Shown one piece after another: positions 1 through 8,142 of a DNA stretch of 49,791 bases. Both the position numbers and the translations under genes were made by a program. The first letter of the stretch is position 1. The number at the start of each line of letters is the position of its first letter. Source of the stretch: Puniceicoccaceae bacterium 5H (GTDB taxonomy: Bacteria; Verrucomicrobiota; Verrucomicrobiia; Opitutales; Oceanipulchritudinaceae); the NCBI GenBank assembly GCA_009772895.1, contig WOUP01000022.1:1-49791 (forward strand), in the 5' to 3' direction. The notes under the pieces were generated by a model. It saw nothing but the letters and a program-made list of their open reading frames with translations, did not search any database and was not told where the DNA came from.

Positions 1-75
1 CCGCCCGACAGTGCGCCCCCGCCTCCCCCGCAAGGCAACCGCACCATGGATGCCAGCGGCAAGGAGAAGCAATAA
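1..75 (+). CDS. C-terminal fragment of an unknown protein
   Basis: Only the last 24 codons of this gene lie in the window, in the frame starting at base 1 and ending with TAA at 73-75. The visible tail is Pro-rich (a run of five prolines) and then hydrophilic (ending GKEKQ), which looks like a disordered C-terminus. A strong intrinsic terminator follows 16 bases after the stop, supporting a real gene end on this strand. No function can be inferred. Confidence 0.55.
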   Translation, partial: PPDSAPPPPPQGNRTMDASGKEKQ

Positions 76-91
76 ACCTCCCTTTCCCTAC

Positions 92-117
92 AGCCCGGAC
101 CCACGTCCGGGCTTTTT
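92..117 (+). terminator. Rho-independent terminator
   Basis: A perfect 9-bp stem (AGCCCGGAC at 92-100, GTCCGGGCT at 105-113) with a 4-base loop is followed by a T run. It closes the partial gene ending at 75. Confidence 0.85.
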
Positions 118-239
118 ATTTCGTTCAACTTCTGCAGGATGAGCCGGCGCTCAACTGTTTATCGTCGCATCGTGGCACATGATTGGCTTGAATGAGACAA
201 ACGTCTGTTCTTGTGCTAATTTGATCAATCACGCGTCTG

Positions 240-1628
240 ATGTCGTCCCTCGCCATGCCTTCTCACCAGCCCATCTGCCCTCTCGATGGTCAGAAACGAC
301 CGCCGTATTCCTTCGACTCCGAAGATACGTGCCTCGAACGCCTGCAGGGCGCGAAAGACGCGTTTCTCCAGTGGCGCCGCGTCCCGGTCAAGGAGCGGAT
401 CAAGCGGGTCCAGCAGCTGCAGGAAGTCCTGCAGACACATGAGCAATCCTGGGCGGAGCTGATGACGCTCGAAATGGGTAAGCTGCCCAAGGAAGCGCAG
501 GCGGAGATCCGCAAGTGCGAGTCTCTGTGCGCGTGGTATGGAGCCCAGGCGGAACGGCTCCTGCAAGACCAGCCGCTGCCGGCTGACGAAGGCAACCGCT
601 TTCTCACATATCAGCCGCTGGGGCCGGTGATGGCCATCATGCCGTGGAATTTCCCTTTTTGGCAGGTCTTTCGGGCCGCAGTGCCCGCGTTGCTGGCCGG
701 CAACACGATGCTGTTGAAGCACGCTCCCAACGTGCCGGGCTGCTCCGATGCGCTGGCGGAAGCCTTCGGCAGCTGCTTCCCGGCAGGGGTCTTCCAGCAG
801 ATCAAGGCCGAGGACGCTACCGTCTCGACCCTCATTGCCGACCCGCGGCTGCGCGGCGTATGCCTGACCGGCAGCGACAAAGCGGGACGTGCCATTGGCG
901 AACAGGCGGGGCGCCATCTGAAGCCGATTGTGCTGGAACTGGGCGGCAGCGACCCCTATCTGGTGCTGGAAGACGCCGATCTGGAAGTGGCGCTCAAACA
1001 CTGCATCCGCGGTCGCATGCGCAACAATGGGCAGAGCTGCATCGCGGCAAAGCGGATGATCGTTCACTCCCAGCTCCACGACGCTTTTGTTGAACAGTTG
1101 AGTGCGCGAGCGGCGGAATACCACTGGGGCAACCCCCACGATGCGGGCGTCAATCAGGCTCCGATGGCCCGCCACGACCTGCGGGACGCGCTCCACCACC
1201 AGGTGATGCGCAGCGTCGAAGCGGGCGCCACCTTGTTGTGCGGCGGCGAGATTCCGGAGCACCCGGGCGCTTTTTACCCGGTGACGATCCTGACCGATGT
1301 GCAGCCGGGCATGCCGGCCTTTGACGAAGAACTTTTCGGACCGGTGTTTGTCGTGATCCGGGGCGAGAGCGAGCAGCAGATGATCGACCTCGCCAACCAG
1401 ACCCGCTACGGACTCGGTGCCGCCGTCTTTTCCAAAGACACCACGCGGGCTCGCCAGATCGCACGCGAAGAGCTCGCCGCCGGTTGCTGCTCGGTCAACG
1501 CCCCCGTCTCCAGCGATCCACGCATTCCCTTCGGCGGCATCTACGATTCCGGCATGGGCCGCGAACTGGGCGCGGCCGGGCTCTACAGCTTCTGCAACTG
1601 GAAGACGGTGCTCGTCAACGACGGCTGA
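240..1628 (+). CDS. sad: NAD(P)-dependent succinate-semialdehyde dehydrogenase (aldehyde dehydrogenase family)
   Basis: This 462-residue aldehyde dehydrogenase oxidises an aldehyde to the acid with NAD(P)+. The closest family by eye is the Sad/YneI type of succinate-semialdehyde dehydrogenase, which feeds succinate into the TCA cycle. It carries the MPWNFPFWQ cofactor-domain motif, LELGGSDP with the general base Glu233, and NNGQSCIAAKR with the catalytic Cys267. The shared stretches LLKHAPNV and LRDALHHQV match Sad rather than GabD. The length is normal for the family. The start at 240 has no clear ribosome-binding site, and ATG at 255 is an alternative. No GABA transaminase gene is nearby, so the substrate is inferred from family resemblance only. 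Confidence 0.88.
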   Translation: MSSLAMPSHQPICPLDGQKRPPYSFDSEDTCLERLQGAKDAFLQWRRVPVKERIKRVQQLQEVLQTHEQSWAELMTLEMGKLPKEAQAEIRKCESLCAWYGAQAERLLQDQPLPADEGNRFLTYQPLGPVMAIMPWNFPFWQVFRAAVPALLAGNTMLLKHAPNVPGCSDALAEAFGSCFPAGVFQQIKAEDATVSTLIADPRLRGVCLTGSDKAGRAIGEQAGRHLKPIVLELGGSDPYLVLEDADLEVALKHCIRGRMRNNGQSCIAAKRMIVHSQLHDAFVEQLSARAAEYHWGNPHDAGVNQAPMARHDLRDALHHQVMRSVEAGATLLCGGEIPEHPGAFYPVTILTDVQPGMPAFDEELFGPVFVVIRGESEQQMIDLANQTRYGLGAAVFSKDTTRARQIAREELAAGCCSVNAPVSSDPRIPFGGIYDSGMGRELGAAGLYSFCNWKTVLVNDG

Positions 1629-1680
1629 CTTGTCACACGGCGGCCACTTGTCCTAGCTTGAGGGCTTGGACTCCCGCGAA

Positions 1681-2331
1681 ATGCGCCAACTGCCGCCCAT
1701 CCACGTGATCGATTTTGAAGGCCACCCCCGCTATGGGGTGATCGAATATGGCGTGGCCACGGTCGAAGCGGGGCGCGTGACCGCCGCCGCCACTCGCCTG
1801 TGTGCGCCGACGGGTGACATTCCGCCGGCGGACACCCAGGTCCACGGGTTGCGCGCACAGAACCTGACCGGATGCGCGCCGTTTGCGGACGAGTATCAGC
1901 GCTTCGTCGCCTGGCGGTCTTCCGGCGTGCTCGCCGCCCATAATTCATGGGTTGAGCACCGGTTGCTGAAGCACCACTGGTCGTTCCCGCCCTTCGTGCC
2001 CGCCTGGGCGACCGAGGGCGAGGTGGCCGAATGGGGGCCGTGGCTCTGCACCCTGCGACTCGCGCGCGTCTGCTGGCCGGAACTCGAGAGCCACAGCGTG
2101 CTGAACGTGGTGAGCGCCCATGGGCTGGAGGGTGAGCTCGACGCCTTGGCCCAACGCCATTGCCCGCCGGAGCGCGATCGCGCCCATTGCGCCCTCTACG
2201 ATGCCCTCGCGTCGGCCTTGGTGCTCTGTCGCGCCCTGGATGAGCTGGCCGGGCAGCCCCACCTGCTCAACGTGTTGCTCGAGCCCGAAAACTGGCTGCG
2301 CTCCGGCGCCCAGCAGGCCGAGCTGTTTTAG
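1681..2331 (+). CDS. DnaQ-like (DEDD) 3'-5' exonuclease
   Basis: The 216-residue protein has the layout of a proofreading-type 3'-5' exonuclease. Exo I is VIDFEGHP (Asp11, Glu13), Exo II is LAAHNSWVEHRLL (Asn88) and Exo III is HCALYD (His169, Asp174). In Exo II the usual Asp appears as Glu92, which could weaken metal binding. The ATG at 1681 is preferred; an in-frame TTG at 1666 would add five residues but sits directly on the GAGGG that might act as its ribosome-binding site. The gene overlaps the Y-family polymerase gene tail to tail by three bases. No polymerase domain is attached, so it is a stand-alone exonuclease whose substrate is unknown. Confidence 0.75.
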   Translation: MRQLPPIHVIDFEGHPRYGVIEYGVATVEAGRVTAAATRLCAPTGDIPPADTQVHGLRAQNLTGCAPFADEYQRFVAWRSSGVLAAHNSWVEHRLLKHHWSFPPFVPAWATEGEVAEWGPWLCTLRLARVCWPELESHSVLNVVSAHGLEGELDALAQRHCPPERDRAHCALYDALASALVLCRALDELAGQPHLLNVLLEPENWLRSGAQQAELF

Positions 2332-3554
2332 TCGCGCTCGGTCTTGAGATCGGGGATGCGGCTGAACGCGATGCGCAGCGGCGCCTCCGACATACCGCCG
2401 AGCGCGCTGCCGAGGAAAACTGTGCGGGAACCGAACTTCTGGTTGAGGCTGTCCATGGCCTGATCGATGCGTGACCGCCTCGGGTCGTCCAACAAGTCAG
2501 GAAAGAGCGAGCCCGCCACACTCTCGGCCGTCGTAAGGTCCGTCAGCGTCACCGCGACCTTGAGCGGGTAGCCTTCGTGCGGGATCTCCTGCCACAACCG
2601 ATTGAGCCCACCGGTCAGCTCACGCGTATCCTGCACCGCTCCCAGGCGACAGTCGCTCTTGTACTTGCCCTGCCCCATCACGCGCACCTTCAGCTCCAGG
2701 CGACCGGCGTAATAGCCCATGTTGCGCAGGCGCAGCGCCGCCTTTTGCAGCAATCGGTGCGAGATGGCCTTGGCGCTGCTCCAGGAGCGTTTGTCTGGCG
2801 AAATCACATGCGAATGACCGACGGTGCGGCGCTGGGTCTCCGCGCCCTCCCAATCCTCACCGCGTAGCCGCGCATAGTAGCGCAGGCCTTCGATGCCACC
2901 CCACACGTCGCGCATTTGCTCCTGCGTCAACGCACACAGCTGCTCGACCGTATGGATGCCGTGGGCCTTCAGGCGCGCTTCCATCGAGGGGCCGATTCCG
3001 TAGAGGTCGATCGGCTTCAGCTCATAGAGCGCCCGGGGCAGGTCCTTCGTCTCGATGATCTTGAGGCCGTCGGGCTTGCGCATGCCGCTGGCGACCTTGG
3101 CCAGAAAGAGATTGGGCCCCGCGCCGATGGAGCACGTGATCGATTCGCCGATCGTAGCCGCGAGGGCTGCCTTTACCTGACGCGTCAACCGCTCGACTTC
3201 CGCCACGCTCTGCCAGTGGGTCGGCAGCAGGCCGTACATCTCGTCGATCGACATCACGGCCTCAACGTGCAGGCAGTTCTCGATCACGGCTTTCGCCTGT
3301 TCATGGAATTTGATGTACTCGTGGTGGTCCGCGACCTTGAACTGGATCTCCGGGCAGAGCTTGCGAGCCTCGGCCACCTTGGTGCCCGTGCGCACGCCAA
3401 AGCGTTTGGCCTCGTAACTCGCGGCAATGCAGCAGGTCGTATCGGCCAGCATCGGCACGACCCCCACCGGGCGCCCGCGCAGCTCTTCGTTCAACTGCTG
3501 CTCACAAGAAGCAAAGTAGCTGTCGAAATCGAAAAACATGTAGCGCAGGCCCAT
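2328..3554 (-). CDS. dinB: Y-family translesion DNA polymerase (DinB/Pol IV-like)
   Basis: This 408-residue enzyme belongs to the Y-family of error-prone polymerases that copy past damaged bases. The first metal-binding motif FFDFDSYF (Asp9) and the catalytic SIDEMYG (Asp104, Glu105) are intact. They are followed by the IGAGPNLFLAKVAS palm segment, a helix-hairpin-helix-like LYGIGPSMEARL, and a little-finger domain in the C-terminal third. It is longer than typical Pol IV (about 350 residues), and no clear beta-clamp motif is obvious at the C-terminus. It is convergent with a DnaQ-like exonuclease. An inverted repeat lies upstream at 3611-3639. The exact subfamily (DinB or a UmuC-like group) is less sure than the family. 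Confidence 0.85.
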   Translation of the reverse strand: MGLRYMFFDFDSYFASCEQQLNEELRGRPVGVVPMLADTTCCIAASYEAKRFGVRTGTKVAEARKLCPEIQFKVADHHEYIKFHEQAKAVIENCLHVEAVMSIDEMYGLLPTHWQSVAEVERLTRQVKAALAATIGESITCSIGAGPNLFLAKVASGMRKPDGLKIIETKDLPRALYELKPIDLYGIGPSMEARLKAHGIHTVEQLCALTQEQMRDVWGGIEGLRYYARLRGEDWEGAETQRRTVGHSHVISPDKRSWSSAKAISHRLLQKAALRLRNMGYYAGRLELKVRVMGQGKYKSDCRLGAVQDTRELTGGLNRLWQEIPHEGYPLKVAVTLTDLTTAESVAGSLFPDLLDDPRRSRIDQAMDSLNQKFGSRTVFLGSALGGMSEAPLRIAFSRIPDLKTERD

Positions 3555-3610
3555 CCCTGATGAGTATCCACATGTTCACTGAAAATTCAAGCTCCGCTTA
3601 CAGCCGTAAA

Positions 3611-3639
3611 TTTTACAGGGGTGGACTCAGACTGTAAAA
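3611..3639. promoter_or_regulatory. Inverted repeat in a divergent promoter region
   Basis: TTTTACAG (3611-3618) and CTGTAAAA (3632-3639) form perfect 8-bp arms 13 bases apart, between the divergent polymerase and glycosyltransferase genes. Related copies of TACAGCCG lie just outside on both sides (3599-3606 and 3642-3649). This geometry suits a dimeric regulator; the protein is unknown. Confidence 0.35.
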
Positions 3640-3755
3640 GCTACAGCCGACCCACGGAGCAGCCTTTTTTCAAAAAAGCGTAAAGGTAAAAACAACAAGT
3701 TATCAGTCAGCATGTTGAGATCATCAGCGCAAAGTTGGCACGGTGAAAGCCCTAT

Positions 3756-3777
3756 AGGAGGTGTAAATAATTCACCT
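3756..3777 (+). promoter_or_regulatory. Shine-Dalgarno sequence inside a small hairpin
   Basis: A near-ideal AGGAGGT (3756-3762) lies 23 bases before the ATG at 3786, further than usual. GAGGTG pairs with CACCTC about nine bases downstream (ending near 3777). Folding would mask the ribosome site and also shorten the distance to the ATG. A control role is inferred. Confidence 0.35.
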
Positions 3778-3785
3778 CGTTTATC

Positions 3786-4958
3786 ATGCACCACGCTTCT
3801 ACCCCCGCCACTCCCGCACGCCTACGTATCCTGCTCGTCATCGGCAGGGAGGCCTTGGAGCAACTGCACGTTCAGGAGCGCCTCGACTATGCCCAACAAC
3901 TGCAAACCGAAGGACACCACGTCAAGATCCTGATCCGGGCAGGTGAAGGTTTCAATCTTTCGCCCCGCACCCCCCTGCCGATCTACACTTACCAGAAATC
4001 GGCGAAGCGCAAGTTTGCCTGGGAAGGCGCTCACGGCGACGAAGTCAAAGCCGGCCGGGCCGCCCTGCGCGACCTGCTCAACCGCTTCATTTTCGATGTC
4101 GTTCACGTCTTCGGCGGCCAGACCGCCAGCACGGTCGTGGCGCCCGAACTGGAAGACTGCCGCCTGCCGTGGCTCGTGCACATGGAGCATGAAGAACTGC
4201 GCTCGTGCCTGCTTCAAAGCGTCTTTCAGCAGCAGATCGGGGCAATGCTGCACGCCGCTCACGGCGTGACGACTTCCACGCACCTCGGCCACCGTCTCAT
4301 CCGTGAGTGGACGCAACGCAGCGCCATGATCCTCCCGGCGGCACAAGAGCCCAACCGCCAGCTGATGCTCAATGTGAGCCGTAGCCACACCCCGATCGTC
4401 TATCTGCGCCTGCTGGGCTACGACCGGGAGCACCTGAACCAGGTGCTGCGCCTCGTCGCCGCGTTGCAGGCAGACACCCCGGTGCTGGCCCACCTCTATG
4501 CGCCGGGCCACAAGAGCCACGTCGTCCAGGAAGCCGCGGTCGCCCGCCAGGCGCAACTGCGCATCCACGACCGCATCAGCCCGCGCATGGAAGAAACCCT
4601 GATGCGCTACTCCAACTTTTACCTCCAGCTCAACGACGACAGCGAATCGACCCAGATCGAGCGCAATTTGCTCAAGGCCATGCGCTATCGCGCCGCGGTC
4701 CTGACCACCCGCCACCCCTTGGTGAGCCAGATCACCCGTCACATGGAGACCGCGCTGGTCGTGCCCGGCGAAGACGAGCAAGCCTTGCTGACGAGTGCCC
4801 GGTTCCTGATCGAATTCCCGGACAAGCAGCGCGCTCTAGCCGAGCGAGGACAGCAGTTCGCCAACTGGTATCTCAGCGCCCGCCGCGTAGCCCATGAAGC
4901 CACCGCAGCCTACCACTACTATGTGGAGGAAGCCGCCAAGGACGATGTCGCCGCCTGA
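3786..4958 (+). CDS. GT4-like glycosyltransferase (GT-B fold)
   Basis: The 390-residue cytoplasmic protein resembles GT-B glycosyltransferases. An N-terminal Rossmann-like strand (RLRILLVIGREALE) is followed by VVHVFGGQTAS, where the acceptor domain normally begins. The C-terminal half has AVLTTRHPLV and then VVPGEDEQALLTSARFLI, the position where GT4 enzymes bind the donor sugar nucleotide. The usual EX7E signature is not clear, so activity is uncertain and the donor and acceptor are unknown. It stands alone, with a strong terminator downstream at 5111-5150. The start at 3786 is the first ATG after a hairpin-embedded AGGAGGT. It could be a divergent or inactive family member. Confidence 0.6.
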   Translation: MHHASTPATPARLRILLVIGREALEQLHVQERLDYAQQLQTEGHHVKILIRAGEGFNLSPRTPLPIYTYQKSAKRKFAWEGAHGDEVKAGRAALRDLLNRFIFDVVHVFGGQTASTVVAPELEDCRLPWLVHMEHEELRSCLLQSVFQQQIGAMLHAAHGVTTSTHLGHRLIREWTQRSAMILPAAQEPNRQLMLNVSRSHTPIVYLRLLGYDREHLNQVLRLVAALQADTPVLAHLYAPGHKSHVVQEAAVARQAQLRIHDRISPRMEETLMRYSNFYLQLNDDSESTQIERNLLKAMRYRAAVLTTRHPLVSQITRHMETALVVPGEDEQALLTSARFLIEFPDKQRALAERGQQFANWYLSARRVAHEATAAYHYYVEEAAKDDVAA

Positions 4959-5021
4959 AATTTCCCGGACCGGTAAGGAGAGAGACCGGCCCGCATAGCG
5001 AGTGGAGAAAAGACAGAAAAG

Positions 5022-5037
5022 GCTACCTACAGGTAGC
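5022..5037. repeat. Small perfect hairpin
   Basis: GCTACC (5022-5027) and GGTAGC (5032-5037) pair across a 4-base loop in the 3' untranslated region of the glycosyltransferase gene. There is no T run, so it is not a terminator; it may stabilise the transcript end. Confidence 0.3.
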
Positions 5038-5110
5038 ATTGCGAGAGTGAAGCAGCAGCAATCATAAGCGTAAACGACAGGATATAGAGACACAGGAGCA
5101 ACCTAGGCAA

Positions 5111-5151
5111 AGAGCCGCGACCGCCACGAGTGGTCGCGGCTCTCGATTTTT
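5111..5151 (+). terminator. Rho-independent terminator
   Basis: A perfect 12-bp stem (AGAGCCGCGACC at 5111-5122, GGTCGCGGCTCT at 5132-5143) is followed by CGATTTTT. It ends transcription of the glycosyltransferase gene just before the convergent ABC ATPase gene stops at 5151. On the minus strand there is no T run. Confidence 0.85.
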
Positions 5152-5918
5152 CAGGCCGGCGTGATCCAGGTCGCACCACCCCCATCGCGCAGGGCCTGCA
5201 GCTTCAGCCCAAAGGCGGCGTGCAGGTGCTCCGGCGTCAGCGCCTGCGCCACCGGCTGCACCGGCACCGCCACCTCCCCGCGCTGGAGGATGACCGCGCG
5301 GTCGGCGAAGCGCAGGGCGAGGTTCCAGTCGTGCAGGATGGCGGCGACGATCGCCCCGCCCTCGGCCCACTGCTTGGCCAGGCTCAAGATCTCGTGCTGG
5401 TGGCGTGGATCGAGGTTGTTCGTCGGCTCGTCGAGCAAGAGCACGCGCTGCCCGCTATCTTGCGTGGGCCAGACTTGCGCCAACGCGCGGGCCAGGTGCA
5501 CCCGCTGGCGCTCGCCCCCGCTGAGCGTCAGATAAGAGCGCTTGGAGAGGCCCGTCAGCCCGACGAGTTGCATCGCTTCGTCCACCACGTCGAGATGGGC
5601 CTCCCCGTGCGGCAGACGCCCGAGCTTCACCACCTCGCGCACCGTAAAGGGAAAATGCAGCTCCACCGACTGGGCCAACACGGCCCGCTGCCGCGCCAAC
5701 CGGTCGGCCGGCCAGTCCTGAATATTGCGCCCCTCCAGCTGCACCTGTCCGCCCGCAATCTGGCGAGCGCCGGACATTGCGTGCAGCAGGGTGCTCTTGC
5801 CTGCTCCATTGGGGCCCATAATCGCCAGCAGTTCGCCTGGGCGAGCCTCGACCGAAATCTCGTGAATGAGGCTGCAGCCGCCGGCCCGCACCGTTACCTT
5901 GTCCGCCACCAGGCTCAT
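5151..5918 (-). CDS. hmuV: ABC transporter ATPase for heme/iron-complex import (HmuV-like)
   Basis: This 255-residue ATPase powers an importer of heme or an iron complex across the inner membrane. Walker A is GPNGAGKST (35-43), the signature is LSGGERQRV (132-140), Walker B runs into LLLDEPTNNLD (161-170), and the H-loop His is near 196. The length fits the HmuV/FhuC/BtuD group. Its ATG overlaps the permease stop as ATGA (5915-5918), so the two are translationally coupled. An open frame extends upstream but only shadows the permease. No periplasmic binding protein gene is next to it. Heme is the best guess, but siderophore or cobalamin uptake cannot be excluded. Confidence 0.85.
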   Translation of the reverse strand: MSLVADKVTVRAGGCSLIHEISVEARPGELLAIMGPNGAGKSTLLHAMSGARQIAGGQVQLEGRNIQDWPADRLARQRAVLAQSVELHFPFTVREVVKLGRLPHGEAHLDVVDEAMQLVGLTGLSKRSYLTLSGGERQRVHLARALAQVWPTQDSGQRVLLLDEPTNNLDPRHQHEILSLAKQWAEGGAIVAAILHDWNLALRFADRAVILQRGEVAVPVQPVAQALTPEHLHAAFGLKLQALRDGGGATWITPA

Positions 5919-7054
5919 GACTCGCCCTCCCGCCAACGCTGATCGCGCCAGACCAGCCAGAGGAAAAACGGTGCGCCCACCAGAGCCGTCAACAGCCCAA
6001 TGGGCAAGACGCGGGGCGGGTCCACGATGCGGGCGGCCACATCGGCCAGCACCAGCACCGCGCCACCCGCCACCGCCGACCAGGGCAGCAACCGCCGATG
6101 GTCCGGCCCCAGCAACAGGCGCACCATGTGGGGCACTACCAGCCCGACAAAGCCGATCATGCCCGAGCTCGCCACCGCGCCCGCCACCATCCAGGCACAG
6201 CCAAAGATCACCACCCGGCGCACCGACTCGACCGACACCCCCAGGTGGTAAGCCGCGGCCTCGCCCAGTAACAGCGCGTTGAGCGGCTTGGCCATGCGGG
6301 GCAGCACCACGAGCCCCGGCACGACGATGAGGGTCAGCGCGGCACAGCGTTCCCAGGTCGCCGCCTCGAGGCTGCCAAGCGTCCAGAAGGTGAAGCGGCG
6401 CAATTGAGCGTCGTTCGCCAGATACAGCATCATGCCCACCAGCGCCGCTGCCAGGGCGTTGAGCGCCAGGCCCACCAGCAACAGCGTCAGCACCCGCGAT
6501 TCCACGCTGCCACGCGCCAGGCGATAGATCAGCCACGTGACGACCAGACCGCCGGCCAAGGCACAGAACGGCAGCAGCCACGCCTCGAGCCAGGGCGGCC
6601 AGGCCCAGCGCGAGCCCAGCACCACGGCGGTCACCGCGCCCACTGCGGAACCGCTGGAGACGCCGATCAGCGCCGGATCGGCCAGCGGGTTGCGAAAGAG
6701 GCCTTGCAGCGCCGCCCCGGAGATCGCCAGCGCGGAGCCGACGAGCGCCCCCAGCAACAGGCGCGGCAGGCGCAGATTCCAGATAATGGTGTTCGTCGGC
6801 CCATCGGCCTGATGAAGGAGCGCATGCCCAATTTGAGACCAGCTCAAATCCGTCGGGCCCAGCATCAACCCCAGCGCCGCTGCCAGCAGGCAGAGCACGA
6901 TCAGGCCCACCCGGGCATTCAGGTCACGCTGTCCTCTCGAATCCACCGGCCGAAACTGGCTTGTCGGCAACGGGTTGTCAAAAATTTTGCGGCGGAGCCT
7001 CTTCTCGGCGCCGGTCGACCCTATTCTTCGACGCGCGGTTCCGCCTCGCTCCAT
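5915..7054 (-). CDS. hmuU: FecCD-family ABC transporter permease (HmuU-like)
   Basis: The polytopic inner-membrane permease has about ten hydrophobic helices and forms the channel of the importer with the adjacent ATPase. Family features include LRLPRLLLGALVGSALAIS, ALQGLFRNPLADPALIGVSSG and GLVVPHMVRLLLG. The start is uncertain. ATG 7054 gives 379 residues with about 48 extra N-terminal residues and a 34-base overlap with the MarR gene. In-frame TTG 6970 (351 residues) and GTG 6910 (331 residues) lie closer to the family norm, and none has a clear ribosome-binding site. It sits directly downstream of marR and is coupled to the ATPase by an ATGA overlap. The substrate is inferred as heme or ferric chelate. 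Confidence 0.82.
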   Translation of the reverse strand: MERGGTARRRIGSTGAEKRLRRKIFDNPLPTSQFRPVDSRGQRDLNARVGLIVLCLLAAALGLMLGPTDLSWSQIGHALLHQADGPTNTIIWNLRLPRLLLGALVGSALAISGAALQGLFRNPLADPALIGVSSGSAVGAVTAVVLGSRWAWPPWLEAWLLPFCALAGGLVVTWLIYRLARGSVESRVLTLLLVGLALNALAAALVGMMLYLANDAQLRRFTFWTLGSLEAATWERCAALTLIVVPGLVVLPRMAKPLNALLLGEAAAYHLGVSVESVRRVVIFGCAWMVAGAVASSGMIGFVGLVVPHMVRLLLGPDHRRLLPWSAVAGGAVLVLADVAARIVDPPRVLPIGLLTALVGAPFFLWLVWRDQRWREGES

Positions 7055-7491
7055 GCCGCCGCCGCATGCCCGGCCTTGCGCAAAAGGGCCGCCAGCTGCT
7101 GGCGCTCGCCTGGATCGAGCGCATGAAAAGCGCCGTCGAGCCGGGCGTTATGGGAGGCAAAAGCCTCGCGAATCACCCGCCGCCCCTCGTCGGTCAAGTC
7201 CACATACACCACGCGACGGTCATCCGGGCAAGGCGTGCGGCGGACCAGCCCCTGGCGCTCGAGGCGGTGCACGGCGGTGGTGATCGAGCCGCTGGTGAGG
7301 TAGACCTTGCGCCCGATCGTATTCACCGGCTGCGGGCCTTTGTGGTAGACGATTTCCAGCACCGCGAAGTCGGAGAGGTTGCGGAAACCCAGTGCTTGAA
7401 TACTCGCCCGATCGATCGCCTCGAAGGACTTGAAGGCCCGCCAGAGCAGCAGATAAAGCCGGGCTCCGTCGGGTGTTCGCTCAGTCGCCAT
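7021..7491 (-). CDS. MarR-family transcriptional regulator (MhqR-like)
   Basis: This 156-residue winged-helix repressor is of MarR type. The recognition region YLTSGSITTAVHRLERQGLV is followed by the wing DDRRVVYVDLTDEGR, both hallmarks of the family. Long helices at either end would form the dimer. It follows the esterase gene by nine bases and overlaps the longest form of the permease. The gene order dioxygenase, esterase, MarR matches the Bacillus MhqR regulon, whose repressor senses quinones through a cysteine. No Cys is near the N-terminus here, so the sensing chemistry may differ; the only Cys is in the wing (RRTPCPDDRR). It probably binds the palindrome at 9115-9134. Confidence 0.82.
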   Translation of the reverse strand: MATERTPDGARLYLLLWRAFKSFEAIDRASIQALGFRNLSDFAVLEIVYHKGPQPVNTIGRKVYLTSGSITTAVHRLERQGLVRRTPCPDDRRVVYVDLTDEGRRVIREAFASHNARLDGAFHALDPGERQQLAALLRKAGHAAAAWSEAEPRVEE

Positions 7492-7500
7492 GGATAAACC

Positions 7501-8142
7501 TTACGCCTTTGACGGGATTTGCCAACCCTGAGCCTTCACCCAGCGTGCGCTCCGAGTAAAATCGTCTGGCACGAGCTGGTGACCGATCGGCAAAAACTGG
7601 TGGTCGACCGCCGCCCCGCCAGCCGCCAGCAAGCGCGCCAGGCGCTCGGCATCCGCGCGCGTCGCGATCCCGTCGTGCAGGCCCGAGAGCATGAGGACCG
7701 GCGTCTGCCCCACCACCGTCTGCGGCGGCTGGAACGGCGTCATCGGCCGCCAGAGCACAGCGCCACTGAGGTGCCCCCCACCGGCCAGCAAGTAGCTCGC
7801 GAGCAAGTTCGCCCCGTTGGAGTAGCCGAGCCCGGCCAGCGGCGTCTGCTGCAGGTGGTAGGTCGCCACGGCTTTCTCGAGGAAGCTGTGCAGGCGCTCG
7901 GTCTCCTCCTTCAGGCTCTGCAGGTCGAACACACCTTCGCGTACGCGTTTGAAAAAGCGCCGCATATCGCCCTCCATGACTGAGCCACGCAAGGCGAGGT
8001 GACCCGAGCCGGGACTCACCCGTTGCAGCACGGGCACCAGATCGTGCTCGCTGCCGCCGGTGCCGTGCAGGAGCACCCAGACGGGCGCGCCTTTGACCGT
8101 CGGCTGACGGTAGACGTGGTGGTAGGCCTGGGCTGCGCTCAT
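7501..8142 (-). CDS. Alpha/beta-hydrolase, carboxylesterase/phospholipase type (MhqD-like)
   Basis: The 213-residue cytoplasmic hydrolase has the oxyanion-hole motif LLHGTGGSEHDL, the nucleophile elbow GYSNG (Ser108), an acid at GLHDG (Asp157) and the catalytic GHQL His188. The length and motifs match the small carboxylesterase family that contains MhqD and YpfH. Its ATG overlaps the stop of the dioxygenase gene as ATGA (8139-8142), and marR starts nine bases after its stop. The context suggests it handles products of aromatic or quinone detoxification. The true substrate is unknown. Confidence 0.8.
   Translation of the reverse strand: MSAAQAYHHVYRQPTVKGAPVWVLLHGTGGSEHDLVPVLQRVSPGSGHLALRGSVMEGDMRRFFKRVREGVFDLQSLKEETERLHSFLEKAVATYHLQQTPLAGLGYSNGANLLASYLLAGGGHLSGAVLWRPMTPFQPPQTVVGQTPVLMLSGLHDGIATRADAERLARLLAAGGAAVDHQFLPIGHQLVPDDFTRSARWVKAQGWQIPSKA

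Noticed and set aside
225-1262. Long minus-strand open frame (345 codons)
   Set aside because: It lies opposite the aldehyde dehydrogenase gene, has no domain features and is typical of high-G+C antisense frames.
3573-3586. Possible LexA box upstream of the Y-family polymerase
   Set aside because: TGTTC is present but the second half (AAAAT) does not match GAACA, so only a half site is seen.
5919-6581. N-terminal extension of the ATPase frame
   Set aside because: It overlaps the FecCD permease in another frame; the ATPase begins naturally at the ATGA overlap.
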